The notes under the pieces are model-generated. The model was not told the DNA's origin and searched no databases. It worked only from the letters and a program-made list of their open reading frames with translations. A stretch of 64,000 nt of DNA, taken from Rhodanobacter soli (GTDB lineage: Bacteria > Pseudomonadota > Gammaproteobacteria > Xanthomonadales > Rhodanobacteraceae). The first letter of the stretch is position 1; every line of letters starts with the position of its first letter. Of this stretch, positions 16,225 to 23,322 are shown piece by piece. The position numbers and the translations under genes were made by a program. The stretch is taken from the NCBI RefSeq assembly GCF_040548735.1, contig NZ_JBEPSD010000001.1, positions 2,232,001 through 2,296,000 of the forward strand, written 5' to 3'.

Positions 16225-16638
16225 TCAGTCTTGGGTGATGTCCGGCAGGCCGCTGGTCAGCCACCAGTGCTTGGTCTTCTCGTCGTAGTGCCAGGTCTGG
16301 TGGTCGACCACGCTGCGCTCGGACTGGGTGTGGATGTTGACCAGGCTGATCGTCGCGGTCTGCCGCACGTCGAAGTCGCCGGCCGGCACCGGGCCGGCGC
16401 CGTCGTCGTACTCGCTCACGCGGACCTGCTGGTAGCGCGCCAGCTCCAGCTGGGTCAGCGGATGCGCGGCGAGTACCGCCGGGTCGATGAACTGCGCGGC
16501 GCTCTGGAAGTCGCCCCAGCGCAGTGCACTGCCGTAGGCCTTGAGCGTGGTGGTCAGCGCGTCGCTGCGGGTCTTGGTGGCGCAGCCGGCCAGCAACAGC
16601 ACGGACAGCACGACAAGGATGCTCAGGATGCGGCGCAT
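16225..16638 (-). CDS. Small lipoprotein of unknown function
   Basis: This 137-residue protein has a lipoprotein signal peptide with lipobox LLAGC (Cys19). The mature region has an NTF2-like feel: YGSALRWGDFQSAAQFIDP near the start and WHYDEKTKHWWLTSGLPDI at the end, a pattern often seen in small envelope proteins with a predicted alpha+beta fold. GGGAGGAA lies before ATG 16638, giving a strong start. No function is recognised. It is transcribed in the same direction as the neighbouring thioesterase and rhodanese genes. Confidence 0.75.
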   Translation of the reverse strand: MRRILSILVVLSVLLLAGCATKTRSDALTTTLKAYGSALRWGDFQSAAQFIDPAVLAAHPLTQLELARYQQVRVSEYDDGAGPVPAGDFDVRQTATISLVNIHTQSERSVVDHQTWHYDEKTKHWWLTSGLPDITQD

Positions 16639-16694
16639 GGTGGTTCCTCCCCGATGGATACCCGCCCATTCTGCCTCAAGCGGAAGCGCGCGAC

Positions 16695-17168
16695 TCAGCT
16701 GCGGCGTTTGGCGACGAAGCGCGCGTTCAAGGTGCAGGCGGGCTTGCCGTGTTCGCCGGGGACCACGCAGTCGACGCCGATGCGCGCCTTGCCGCGTGCG
16801 CCCAGCGTGTTGAAGAACGTGTCCCAGCCCGCGTCCACGGCCAGCCGTGCCTCGCTGTGGAAGTCCTGCCACAGCGGCGCCAGGTAGCGCACGCTGGATT
16901 CGGCCACGAACACGTCGCAGTCGTGGCCGCGCCGGCGCAGCGCCAGTTCCACCAGCGCCCAGCCGCTCAGGGTCATCAGGCTGACCAGGCTGCCGCCGAA
17001 CGCGCAGCCCTTGTCGTTGACGTTCGGCGCCAGCGGCGCGCGCAGGCTCAGGCTATCGTCGTCGCAGCCGGCCAGTTGCAGGTCCATCGCATGGGCCAGC
17101 GGGATTTCGTCGCGGATGAACTGGATCAGTTGCTGCGCGTGCGGTGTTGCGTCGTCGGTCGTGCTCAC
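16695..17168 (-). CDS. YiiD C-terminal-type hotdog thioesterase
   Basis: This 157-residue protein fits the putative thioesterase domain found at the C-terminus of YiiD (FabY-like). It contains IPLAHAMDLQLAGCDDDSLSLRAPLAPNVNDKGCAFGGSLVSLMTLSGWALVEL, in which NDKGCAFGGS is the family hallmark. A hotdog fold acting on acyl thioesters is expected; the substrate is not known. The start is a GTG (17168) without a strong ribosome-binding site, and I see no better alternative. It is divergent from hemD. Confidence 0.8.
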   Translation of the reverse strand: MSTTDDATPHAQQLIQFIRDEIPLAHAMDLQLAGCDDDSLSLRAPLAPNVNDKGCAFGGSLVSLMTLSGWALVELALRRRGHDCDVFVAESSVRYLAPLWQDFHSEARLAVDAGWDTFFNTLGARGKARIGVDCVVPGEHGKPACTLNARFVAKRRS

Positions 17169-17231
17169 GTGGTCGGGGGTCCGCGGGGAAGGGGAGACCT
17201 CCCAGTGTAGGGCCACCGCTACACTGGGGCC

Positions 17232-18029
17232 ATGACAGTGGCCGGACGCGGTGCGCGGATGCAGCGACAATCCCCTCGGGACAAGCAGGACCTGCACGGT
17301 CGGACCGTGGTGATCACCCGCCCGGCCGGTACCGCGTCGGCGTTGGCGCGCCGGGTGCGCGCGCTCGGTGGCGTGCCGCTGCTGCTGCCGGGCCTGGCCT
17401 TGCGCGGCGCAGCGGACGCCGCCGCGGCGCGTGCGGGCCTGCGTGCGGCGCTGACGGCTGAGCTGATCGTCTTCACCAGCCCCGCCGCGGTGCGTTACGC
17501 CGCGGCCCTGTCGCCGCTGCAGACCGCGGCGACCGTGCTGGCGGTGGGCCAGGGTACGGCGCGGGCGTTGCGCCGGCATGGCATCGCCGCGCCGCTGGCG
17601 CCGCGCCGGCAGGACAGCGAAGGCCTGCTCGAACATCCCGCGCTGCACGCGCTGCGTGGTCGTCGGGTGGCGCTGATCGGCGCGCCCGGCGGCCGCGGCG
17701 TGCTGCGCGAACAACTCGCCGCCCGCGGCGCGCAGCTGCACGAGCTGCACGTCTACCGGCGGGTGCCGCCGCGGCTGGACCGGCGTCATGTCGATGCGCT
17801 GCTGCCATTGCCGGCCTCGTCGCAGGTGCTGCTGTCCAGCGCCGAGGCGCTGCACAATTTGCAGCAGTTGCTGCCGCCAGCGGCGTGGACGCGGCTGTGC
17901 GCGGCGACCGCGGTGGTCAGCAGCGAACGGCTGGCGGTGGCGGCGCGTGCGGCGGGTTTCCAGCGCATCGCCACGGCGGCTTCGGCGTTGTCGGCGGACC
18001 TGCTGGCCGCGGCCATGCCGGCGCACTGA
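17232..18029 (+). CDS. hemD: Uroporphyrinogen-III synthase (HemD)
   Basis: This 265-residue protein belongs to the diverged HemD family. It has GRTVVITRPAGTASALARRVRALGG near residue 25, FTSPAAVRYAA, VLAVGQGTARALRRHGI, and SEGLLEHPALHALRGRRVALIGAPGGRGVLRE. The two-domain HemD fold is expected. It cyclises hydroxymethylbilane to uroporphyrinogen III in tetrapyrrole synthesis. hemX and hemY follow, the usual gammaproteobacterial order, although hemC is not in the window. An internal ATG at 17259 also precedes the conserved start. Confidence 0.9.
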   Translation: MTVAGRGARMQRQSPRDKQDLHGRTVVITRPAGTASALARRVRALGGVPLLLPGLALRGAADAAAARAGLRAALTAELIVFTSPAAVRYAAALSPLQTAATVLAVGQGTARALRRHGIAAPLAPRRQDSEGLLEHPALHALRGRRVALIGAPGGRGVLREQLAARGAQLHELHVYRRVPPRLDRRHVDALLPLPASSQVLLSSAEALHNLQQLLPPAAWTRLCAATAVVSSERLAVAARAAGFQRIATAASALSADLLAAAMPAH

Positions 18030-18086
18030 GCGCCCTTCACATCCGCGTGCTACGAACGCGGCCGTATGGGCTGCTAGCATGCGCGC

Positions 18087-19238
18087 ATGAGCAACGTAGA
18101 CAAGCCGAACGCGTCCGCCGCGCCCGAGGGCGCCCGTCCCGATCCCGCTGCGCCCGATGCGGTGATGGTCGAACCGTCCGTGCGCGCGACCCGCACCGCA
18201 CCCACGCGGCCCGCACCGCGTCCGCGTGGCGGCGGCAGCCTGGCGCTGGCGGTGCTGCTGGCGCTGATCGCGGTGGGTGCTTCCGGTTACATCGGCTGGC
18301 GCCAGTGGCAGCAGGAGCAGGGCAGCGCCGCCGACAACCAGAGTGTCGCCAGTCTGCAGCAGCGCGTGGCCACGCTGGAAACCACGCTGACTACCCTGGG
18401 CGACCAGCGCAGCAGCCTGAACCAGCGGCTGGACGATGCGGCCCAGGTCAATCGTTCGCTGCGCGAAGAACTGCTCGGCCAAGCCGAGCGCACGCGCCAT
18501 CTCGAGGACGCGGTGGCCAAGCTCGCCGAGAAGACGCTGAGCGGCCGCGACGGCATGCTGCTGGACGAAACCGAATCGCTGCTGCGCATGGCCGGCGAAC
18601 GCTACACGCTGTTCCATGACGCGCAGGGCGCGGCCGCCGCGTACGCGCTGGCCGACCAGACCCTGGCCGCGGTCAACGACGGCGCATTCAGCGGCCTGCG
18701 CCAGAGCGTCAACGCCGAGCGCGAGGCGCTGGCCAAGAGCCAGCCGGCCAGCCAGGCCGGCGCGTTGCAGCAGCTGGTGGCATTGCGTGGCGGTCTGGCC
18801 GATCTGCCGCTGAAGCCGCTCGACAGCCATGCCGCGGAGGCCACCGATGCGTGGTCGCGCATCCGCCGCGCGCTGGCCGGCGTGGTCAGCGTGCAGCGCG
18901 ACGACGGCGCGCCACTGGCGGTCGCCGATGCGCGTTTCGCGCGCGAGCTGGCCGCGCTCGACCTGGCCCAGGCGCAGGCAGCGTTGCTGGCCTATGACAG
19001 CAAGGGCTATGCAGCCGCGCTGCAGCGGGTGGACGCGGCGCTGGCCAACCAGTTCGACGGCAGTGCGCCGGCGGTGCAGCAGGCGCGCGAGACCTTGAAG
19101 CAGCTCGCCAGCCAGTTGCCGGCGAACCCGCCGGTGCAACTGGGCGCCGCGTTGACTGAACTGCGCAACCTGCGCGCGGTGCATGCGCTCAGTCCCGCCT
19201 CGGCCAGTTCCGCGGCGCCGGGCGGGGCCCGGCCATGA
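18087..19238 (+). CDS. hemX: HemX-like membrane protein of the haem cluster
   Basis: This 383-residue protein has a Pro/Ala-rich cytoplasmic tail (residues 1-48), one transmembrane helix (about 50-70), a coiled coil rich in Gln/Leu (about 85-155) and the HemX helical domain (LLDETESLLRMAGERYTLFHDAQGAAAAYALADQTL). HemX proteins are sometimes annotated as uroporphyrinogen-III C-methyltransferase, but no SAM-binding motif is present. It overlaps hemY by 4 bases (ATGA) and probably supports haem synthesis at the inner membrane. Confidence 0.88.
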   Translation: MSNVDKPNASAAPEGARPDPAAPDAVMVEPSVRATRTAPTRPAPRPRGGGSLALAVLLALIAVGASGYIGWRQWQQEQGSAADNQSVASLQQRVATLETTLTTLGDQRSSLNQRLDDAAQVNRSLREELLGQAERTRHLEDAVAKLAEKTLSGRDGMLLDETESLLRMAGERYTLFHDAQGAAAAYALADQTLAAVNDGAFSGLRQSVNAEREALAKSQPASQAGALQQLVALRGGLADLPLKPLDSHAAEATDAWSRIRRALAGVVSVQRDDGAPLAVADARFARELAALDLAQAQAALLAYDSKGYAAALQRVDAALANQFDGSAPAVQQARETLKQLASQLPANPPVQLGAALTELRNLRAVHALSPASASSAAPGGARP

Positions 19239-20491
19239 GGCTCTGGTACGGCATCGGCTTGCTGGTGGTGGCCGCCGCGCTGGCCGCGTTCGGTTGGCAC
19301 TGGGTGGCGGAGGATCCCGGCTATGTGCTGCTGCGCCTGCGCGGCTGGCGGGTGGAGACCACGGTGGTGGCGGCGCTGGTCATCCTGCTGCTGGCGTGGG
19401 CGCTGCTCACCGTGCTGTGGCGGCTGGCGCGCTGGCCGTTCGGCGCGTTCTCGCGGCGGCACCGGCGGCTCAGCCAGCAGCGTCTTGGCGCCGGCCTGAT
19501 CGCCCTGATGGAAGGCCGCCACGGCGACGCCGAGCGCGACCTCAACCGCGCCTCGCGGCTGGACAGCCTGCGCGGCCCGGCCCTGCTGGCCTCGGCCGAA
19601 GCAGCCTCGCGCCGCGGTGAACACGGCCGTGCGCTAGAGGCGCTGGACCAGGCCGCGCAATCCGCACCGCAGGCGGCCCGCGTGCTGCGCGCCCGCGTGC
19701 TGCGCCGCGAAGGCAAGCCGGCCGAAGCGTTGGCGCTGCTGGTGCCCGAAGCCGACAAGGGCACGCTGACCCCGGGCGGTTGGCGCGAACTGGTGCAGGC
19801 GGCCATGGCGAACGGCGACATCCGGCGCGCCCGCGAAGCACTGGCGCCGTTGCAGAAGAGCGGCGCGCTGGGCAACCGCGCCTACGCCGCGCTGGAAGCG
19901 CAGGTGTTGGCCGCCACCATCCAGGCCGCAGCGGACGGCGCCAGCCTCAACACGCTGTGGTCGCAACTGCCGAAGACACAGCGCCGCGTGCCCGCGGTGA
20001 TCGACGCCTACGCCCGCCGCGCGGCCGCGTTCGGGTTGACCCTGCCGGCGATGGACGAAGTGGAATCCGCGTTGCGCCGCGAGTGGTCGCCGCTCTTGAT
20101 CGAAACCTACGGCACCCTGGCCGGCGACGACGTCGAGGCGCGCCTGCGCCGCGCCGAAGGCTGGCTCGACGCGCACCCGAACGACGCGCACCTGCTGCTC
20201 ACGCTCGGCCGCATGTGCGTGCGGCTGAAACTGTGGGGCAAGGCGCGGCAGTACCTGCAACGCTCGCTGGCGCTGGCGCCCGGCAGCGCCGCCTGGGAAG
20301 CCCTGGGCGACGCGTTCGCCGGCCAGGGCGATACGGAGCAGGCGCAGCGCTGCTATCGCAACGCACTGGCGTCCGCCCGCGGCGACGCGGTCGTCCCGCT
20401 GGCGCAGACTGCCAACCCCGGCCAGCCCGACACGCAGCCGATCGCGATCGAGGAACGCGACGTGCACGGCGTGCCGCGCCTGCGCGAATAG
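19235..20491 (+). CDS. hemY: HemY-like TPR protein of the haem cluster
   Basis: This 418-residue protein has two N-terminal transmembrane helices (about residues 3-21 and 41-63) and then tetratricopeptide-like helices over the remainder (for example LLASAEAASRRGEHGRALEALDQAAQ and DAHLLLTLGRMCVRLKLWGKARQYLQRSL). This matches the gammaproteobacterial HemY, which is not the oxidase of that name in Bacillus. The start overlaps the hemX stop. It ends five bases before the convergent uvrD gene, leaving little room for a terminator. Confidence 0.9.
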   Translation: MRLWYGIGLLVVAAALAAFGWHWVAEDPGYVLLRLRGWRVETTVVAALVILLLAWALLTVLWRLARWPFGAFSRRHRRLSQQRLGAGLIALMEGRHGDAERDLNRASRLDSLRGPALLASAEAASRRGEHGRALEALDQAAQSAPQAARVLRARVLRREGKPAEALALLVPEADKGTLTPGGWRELVQAAMANGDIRRAREALAPLQKSGALGNRAYAALEAQVLAATIQAAADGASLNTLWSQLPKTQRRVPAVIDAYARRAAAFGLTLPAMDEVESALRREWSPLLIETYGTLAGDDVEARLRRAEGWLDAHPNDAHLLLTLGRMCVRLKLWGKARQYLQRSLALAPGSAAWEALGDAFAGQGDTEQAQRCYRNALASARGDAVVPLAQTANPGQPDTQPIAIEERDVHGVPRLRE

Positions 20492-20496
20492 GTTGT

Positions 20497-22701
20497 CTAC
20501 AGCGGCGTCAGATTCGCGTACGCCGCCACTAGCCACTTGCTGCCGGCGGCCTCGAAATTCACCTGCAGCCGGGTGTGTGCGCCGCTGCCTTCGGCGCTGA
20601 TCACCACGCCTTCGCCGAAGCTGGGATGGCTGACGCGCTGGCCGAGTTTCACCGGCAGCGATTCCTCCAGCGACGGCGAGATCTCGTGCGGCCGGCCGGC
20701 GTACAGCGGGCGGGTGACGTGGACGCGCGGGCGTACCTCGTCGATCAGTCCGGCCGGCATCTCGCCGAGGAAGCGCGACGGCCGCGCCAGCATCTCGGCG
20801 CCGTGCATGCGCCGCGATTCGGCGTGCGTGACGACGAGTTTCTCGCGGGCGCGGGTGATGCCGACGTAGGCGAGCCGACGCTCCTCTTCCAGCCGCCCTT
20901 CGTCGTCGACCGAGCGCTGGCTGGGGAACAGGCCTTCCTCCATGCCGACCAGGAACACCACCGGAAACTCCAGCCCCTTGGCCGAGTGCAGGGTCATCAG
21001 CTGCACGCAGTCGTCCCACGCCTCGCCCTGGTTCTCGCCGGCTTCCAGGGTGGCGTGCGACAGGAACGCGGAGAGTTCGCTGAGGCCGGCGTCGATGTCC
21101 TCGGCGGTACGCTCGAAGCGGCTGGCCACGTTGACCAGTTCGTCCAGGTTTTCCACCCGCGACTCGGCGTTGCCGCGCGAATCTTTCTCGTAGAAGTCGC
21201 GCAGGCCGGTATGGGTGATCGCGTGGTCGATCTGTTCGGCGAGGGTGAGCGCGTCCTTTTCGCCGTCGGGCGTGGACGGCTGGAAGGCATGGGCCATCGT
21301 GTCGATCATGCCGAGGAACGCCTTCACCGCATTCTTCGCGCGCCCGGCCAGCTCGCTGCCGCCGCTGAGTTCGGCGAGCACCGCTTCCCACATCGAGATG
21401 TTCTCGCTGCGGGCGCGGCGGCGCAGCGCGTCCAGCGTGCGGTCGCCGATGCCGCGCGGCGGGGTGTTCACCGCGCGCTCGAACGCGGCGTCGTCGTGCC
21501 GGTTCGCGGTGAGCCGCAGGTAGGCCAGCGCGTCCTTGACTTCGGCACGCTCGAAGAAGCGCTGGCCGCCGTAGACGCGGTACTTGATGTTGCGCTGGGC
21601 CAGCTGTTCCTCGAAGTTGCGCGACTGCGCGTTCGAGCGGTACAGGATCGCGCAATCCTTCGCCTGGCCGTGCTCGTCGATGTATTCGCGGATGCGCTCG
21701 ATCACGAAGCGCGCCTCGTCCTGCTCGTTGTAGGCGGCGTACAGCGCGATACGCTCGCCCTCGTCGCCGGCCGTCCACAACTCCTTGCCGAGGCGGCTGC
21801 CGTTGCGCTGGATGACGCTGTTGGCGGCCTTCAGGATGGTCGAGGTGGAGCGGTAGTTCTGTTCCAGCTTGATCGTGCGTGCGCCGGGGAAGTCGCGCAG
21901 GAACTGCGCCATGTTCTCGACCTTGGCGCCGCGCCAGCCGTAGATCGACTGGTCGTCGTCGCCCACGGCGAAAACCTTGCCGGTGCTGCCGGCGAGCACG
22001 CGGACCCATGCGTACTGCAGCGTGTTGGTGTCCTGGAATTCGTCGATCAGCAGGTGCCGCCAGCGCTGCTGGTAGTGCTCCAGCACGGCCGGGTTCCTCA
22101 GCCACAACTCGTGCGCCCGCAGCAGCAGCTCGGCGAAGTCGACCAGCCCGGCGCGGCGGCAGGCGTCCTCGTAGGCCTTGTAGATGTTCACGAAGGTGTG
22201 CGTGACCGGATGGTCGCGATGCTCGATGCCGTCCGGGCGCTTGCCCTCGTCCTTCCAGTTGTTGATCTGCCAGCAGGCCTGGCGCGGCGGATATTTCGCA
22301 TCGTCCAGGCCCAATCCGGCGACGACGCGCTTGACCAGCCGCAACTGGTCGTCGGCGTCGAGGATCTGGAACGTCTCCGGCAGCCCCGCCTCGCGCCAGT
22401 GGCGGCGCAGCAGGCGATGGGCGATGCCGTGGAAGGTGCCCACGGTGAGGCCCTGGGTGCCGCCGGGGATCAGCGCTTCGAGACGCGCGCGCATCTCGCC
22501 GGCGGCCTTGTTGGTGAAGGTGACGGCGAGGATCGCCCACGGCGGCACGCGTTCGGCCTGGGTCAGCCAGCCGATGCGGTGGGTCAACACGCGGGTCTTG
22601 CCGGAGCCGGCGCCGGCCAGTACCAGGTAGTGGCCGGGTGGGGCGCAGACGGCTTCGCGCTGGGCTTCGTTGAGCGGGTCGATCAGGTACGAGACATCCA
22701 T
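20497..22701 (-). CDS. uvrD: DNA helicase II (UvrD)
   Basis: This 734-residue superfamily 1A helicase has Walker A GAGSGKT at residues 30-36, motif Ia TFTNKAAGEM, motif II DEFQDTN at 220-226, motif III GDDDQSIYGWRGA, motif IV LEQNYRST, motif V MTLHSAKGLEFPVVFLVGMEEGLFP and motif VI AYVGITRAREKL. The MDVSYLIDPLNEAQREAV start is typical of UvrD, so ATG 22701 is preferred over an ATG at 22710. UvrD unwinds DNA in nucleotide excision and mismatch repair. The C-terminal Tudor-like tail (GVVISAEGSGAHTRLQVNFE) is present. Confidence 0.97.
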   Translation of the reverse strand: MDVSYLIDPLNEAQREAVCAPPGHYLVLAGAGSGKTRVLTHRIGWLTQAERVPPWAILAVTFTNKAAGEMRARLEALIPGGTQGLTVGTFHGIAHRLLRRHWREAGLPETFQILDADDQLRLVKRVVAGLGLDDAKYPPRQACWQINNWKDEGKRPDGIEHRDHPVTHTFVNIYKAYEDACRRAGLVDFAELLLRAHELWLRNPAVLEHYQQRWRHLLIDEFQDTNTLQYAWVRVLAGSTGKVFAVGDDDQSIYGWRGAKVENMAQFLRDFPGARTIKLEQNYRSTSTILKAANSVIQRNGSRLGKELWTAGDEGERIALYAAYNEQDEARFVIERIREYIDEHGQAKDCAILYRSNAQSRNFEEQLAQRNIKYRVYGGQRFFERAEVKDALAYLRLTANRHDDAAFERAVNTPPRGIGDRTLDALRRRARSENISMWEAVLAELSGGSELAGRAKNAVKAFLGMIDTMAHAFQPSTPDGEKDALTLAEQIDHAITHTGLRDFYEKDSRGNAESRVENLDELVNVASRFERTAEDIDAGLSELSAFLSHATLEAGENQGEAWDDCVQLMTLHSAKGLEFPVVFLVGMEEGLFPSQRSVDDEGRLEEERRLAYVGITRAREKLVVTHAESRRMHGAEMLARPSRFLGEMPAGLIDEVRPRVHVTRPLYAGRPHEISPSLEESLPVKLGQRVSHPSFGEGVVISAEGSGAHTRLQVNFEAAGSKWLVAAYANLTPL

Positions 22702-22725
22702 CGCGCCCATTGTAGTGGGCGCAGA

Positions 22726-22755
22726 CGAAAACCGCCGCGAAAGCGGCGGTTTTCG
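22726..22755 (-). terminator. Intrinsic terminator-like hairpin after the DUF3185 gene
   Basis: A perfect 13-bp stem CGAAAACCGCCGC/GCGGCGGTTTTCG around a GAAA loop (plus-strand view) lies 16 bases beyond the stop of the DUF3185 gene. Its arm contains the short T-run expected after the GC stem in either direction. It separates that gene from uvrD. Confidence 0.75.
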
Positions 22756-22771
22756 GGCAGCAGACTGCGGC

Positions 22772-22990
22772 TCAGCGCTTCTGCAGGAAGCCGCCGAGAG
22801 CCAGCAGCGCGCCGATCACGATGCCGGCGATGCCGATCCACTGCGGCACGCCCTTGTCGTGGGTGGCGGTGATCTTGGCCGACCCGATCTGCAGCAAGGT
22901 GTCGGTGTCCTGGTAGAAGGCATGGCCCGCCACCACCCAGATGCCGGCCACGATGAGGATGATGCCGACGATGATCAGGCCTGTGCGCAT
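22772..22990 (-). CDS. DUF3185-like small membrane protein
   Basis: This 72-residue protein has two hydrophobic helices (residues 4-24 and 51-68) joined by YQDTDTLLQIGSAKITATHDKGVPQW. The segment 'SAKITATHDK' and the C-terminal IGIAGIVIGALLALGG are typical of DUF3185 proteins. GAGGGGAAC before ATG 22990 gives a clear start. Function is unknown; an envelope location is likely. It is followed by a strong hairpin terminator. Confidence 0.8.
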   Translation of the reverse strand: MRTGLIIVGIILIVAGIWVVAGHAFYQDTDTLLQIGSAKITATHDKGVPQWIGIAGIVIGALLALGGFLQKR

Positions 22991-23072
22991 GGATGTTCCC
23001 CTCGGTGGATGGTGGATCGAGTATGCCGGGTGTCGTCGTGCATGGAATGTACAGGCCGCGCGGATCGCGGGC

Positions 23073-23109
23073 AAAAAAAGCCCCGGAGGCTAGGGGGAGC
23101 CTCCGGGGC
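23073..23109 (-). terminator. Strong intrinsic terminator of the sRNA candidate
   Basis: A 12-bp perfect stem (GCCCCGGAGGCT and AGCCTCCGGGGC in plus-strand view, 23080-23091 and 23098-23109) is followed on the minus strand by TTTTTTT (23079-23073). It is 214 bases beyond the polA stop, which is far for a polA terminator. It better fits an independent short transcript or processed 3' UTR. Confidence 0.9.
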
Positions 23110-23200
23110 GGGGGCAGACGCGAAGACCCAGGGGAGAGGTTCGCGCCTGTGGCGGCTCAGGGAGGTGAGCTCGCCGCGGATGCCGTTGCGTGCATCCGAA
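23073..23200 (-). ncRNA. sX13-like small RNA candidate downstream of polA
   Basis: The minus strand between polA and the DUF3185 gene can fold into a row of hairpins ending in an intrinsic terminator. Stem A uses GGATGC/GCATCC (23178-23197). Stem B (23151-23175) pairs GGCG-GCTCA with TGAGC-CGCC around the loop CCTCCC. Stem C (23116-23148) has a 9-bp stem AGGCGCGAA/TTCGCGTCT with CTCTCCCC in the loop. The terminator (23080-23109) has the loop CCCCCT, followed by seven T (23079-23073). C-rich loops, length and position next to polA fit the Xanthomonas Hfq-linked sRNA sX13 as I recall it. The 5' end is approximate and no clear promoter was fixed. Confidence 0.65.
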
Positions 23201-23322
23201 GTGTTAGTGCGTGATTCGCGGAGAAAGTTGCACGATTCCCAAAGAAATTTAAAAACGATTCATTCTCATGGAAAGTTAACCACCAAGTCGTTGTTGCGCA
23301 GAGGGTATTCCCCGACTCGCGT

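Noticed and set aside
16695..19184. An 829-codon minus-strand frame across hemD and hemX
   Set aside because: It merely extends the real YiiD-type thioesterase frame upstream through the antisense of hemD/hemX. Composition is His/Gln/Arg-rich shadow type.
20575..22872. A 765-codon open frame antisense to uvrD
   Set aside because: It is the long stop-free shadow expected in high-GC DNA. It overlaps a textbook UvrD on the other strand and shows no family motifs.
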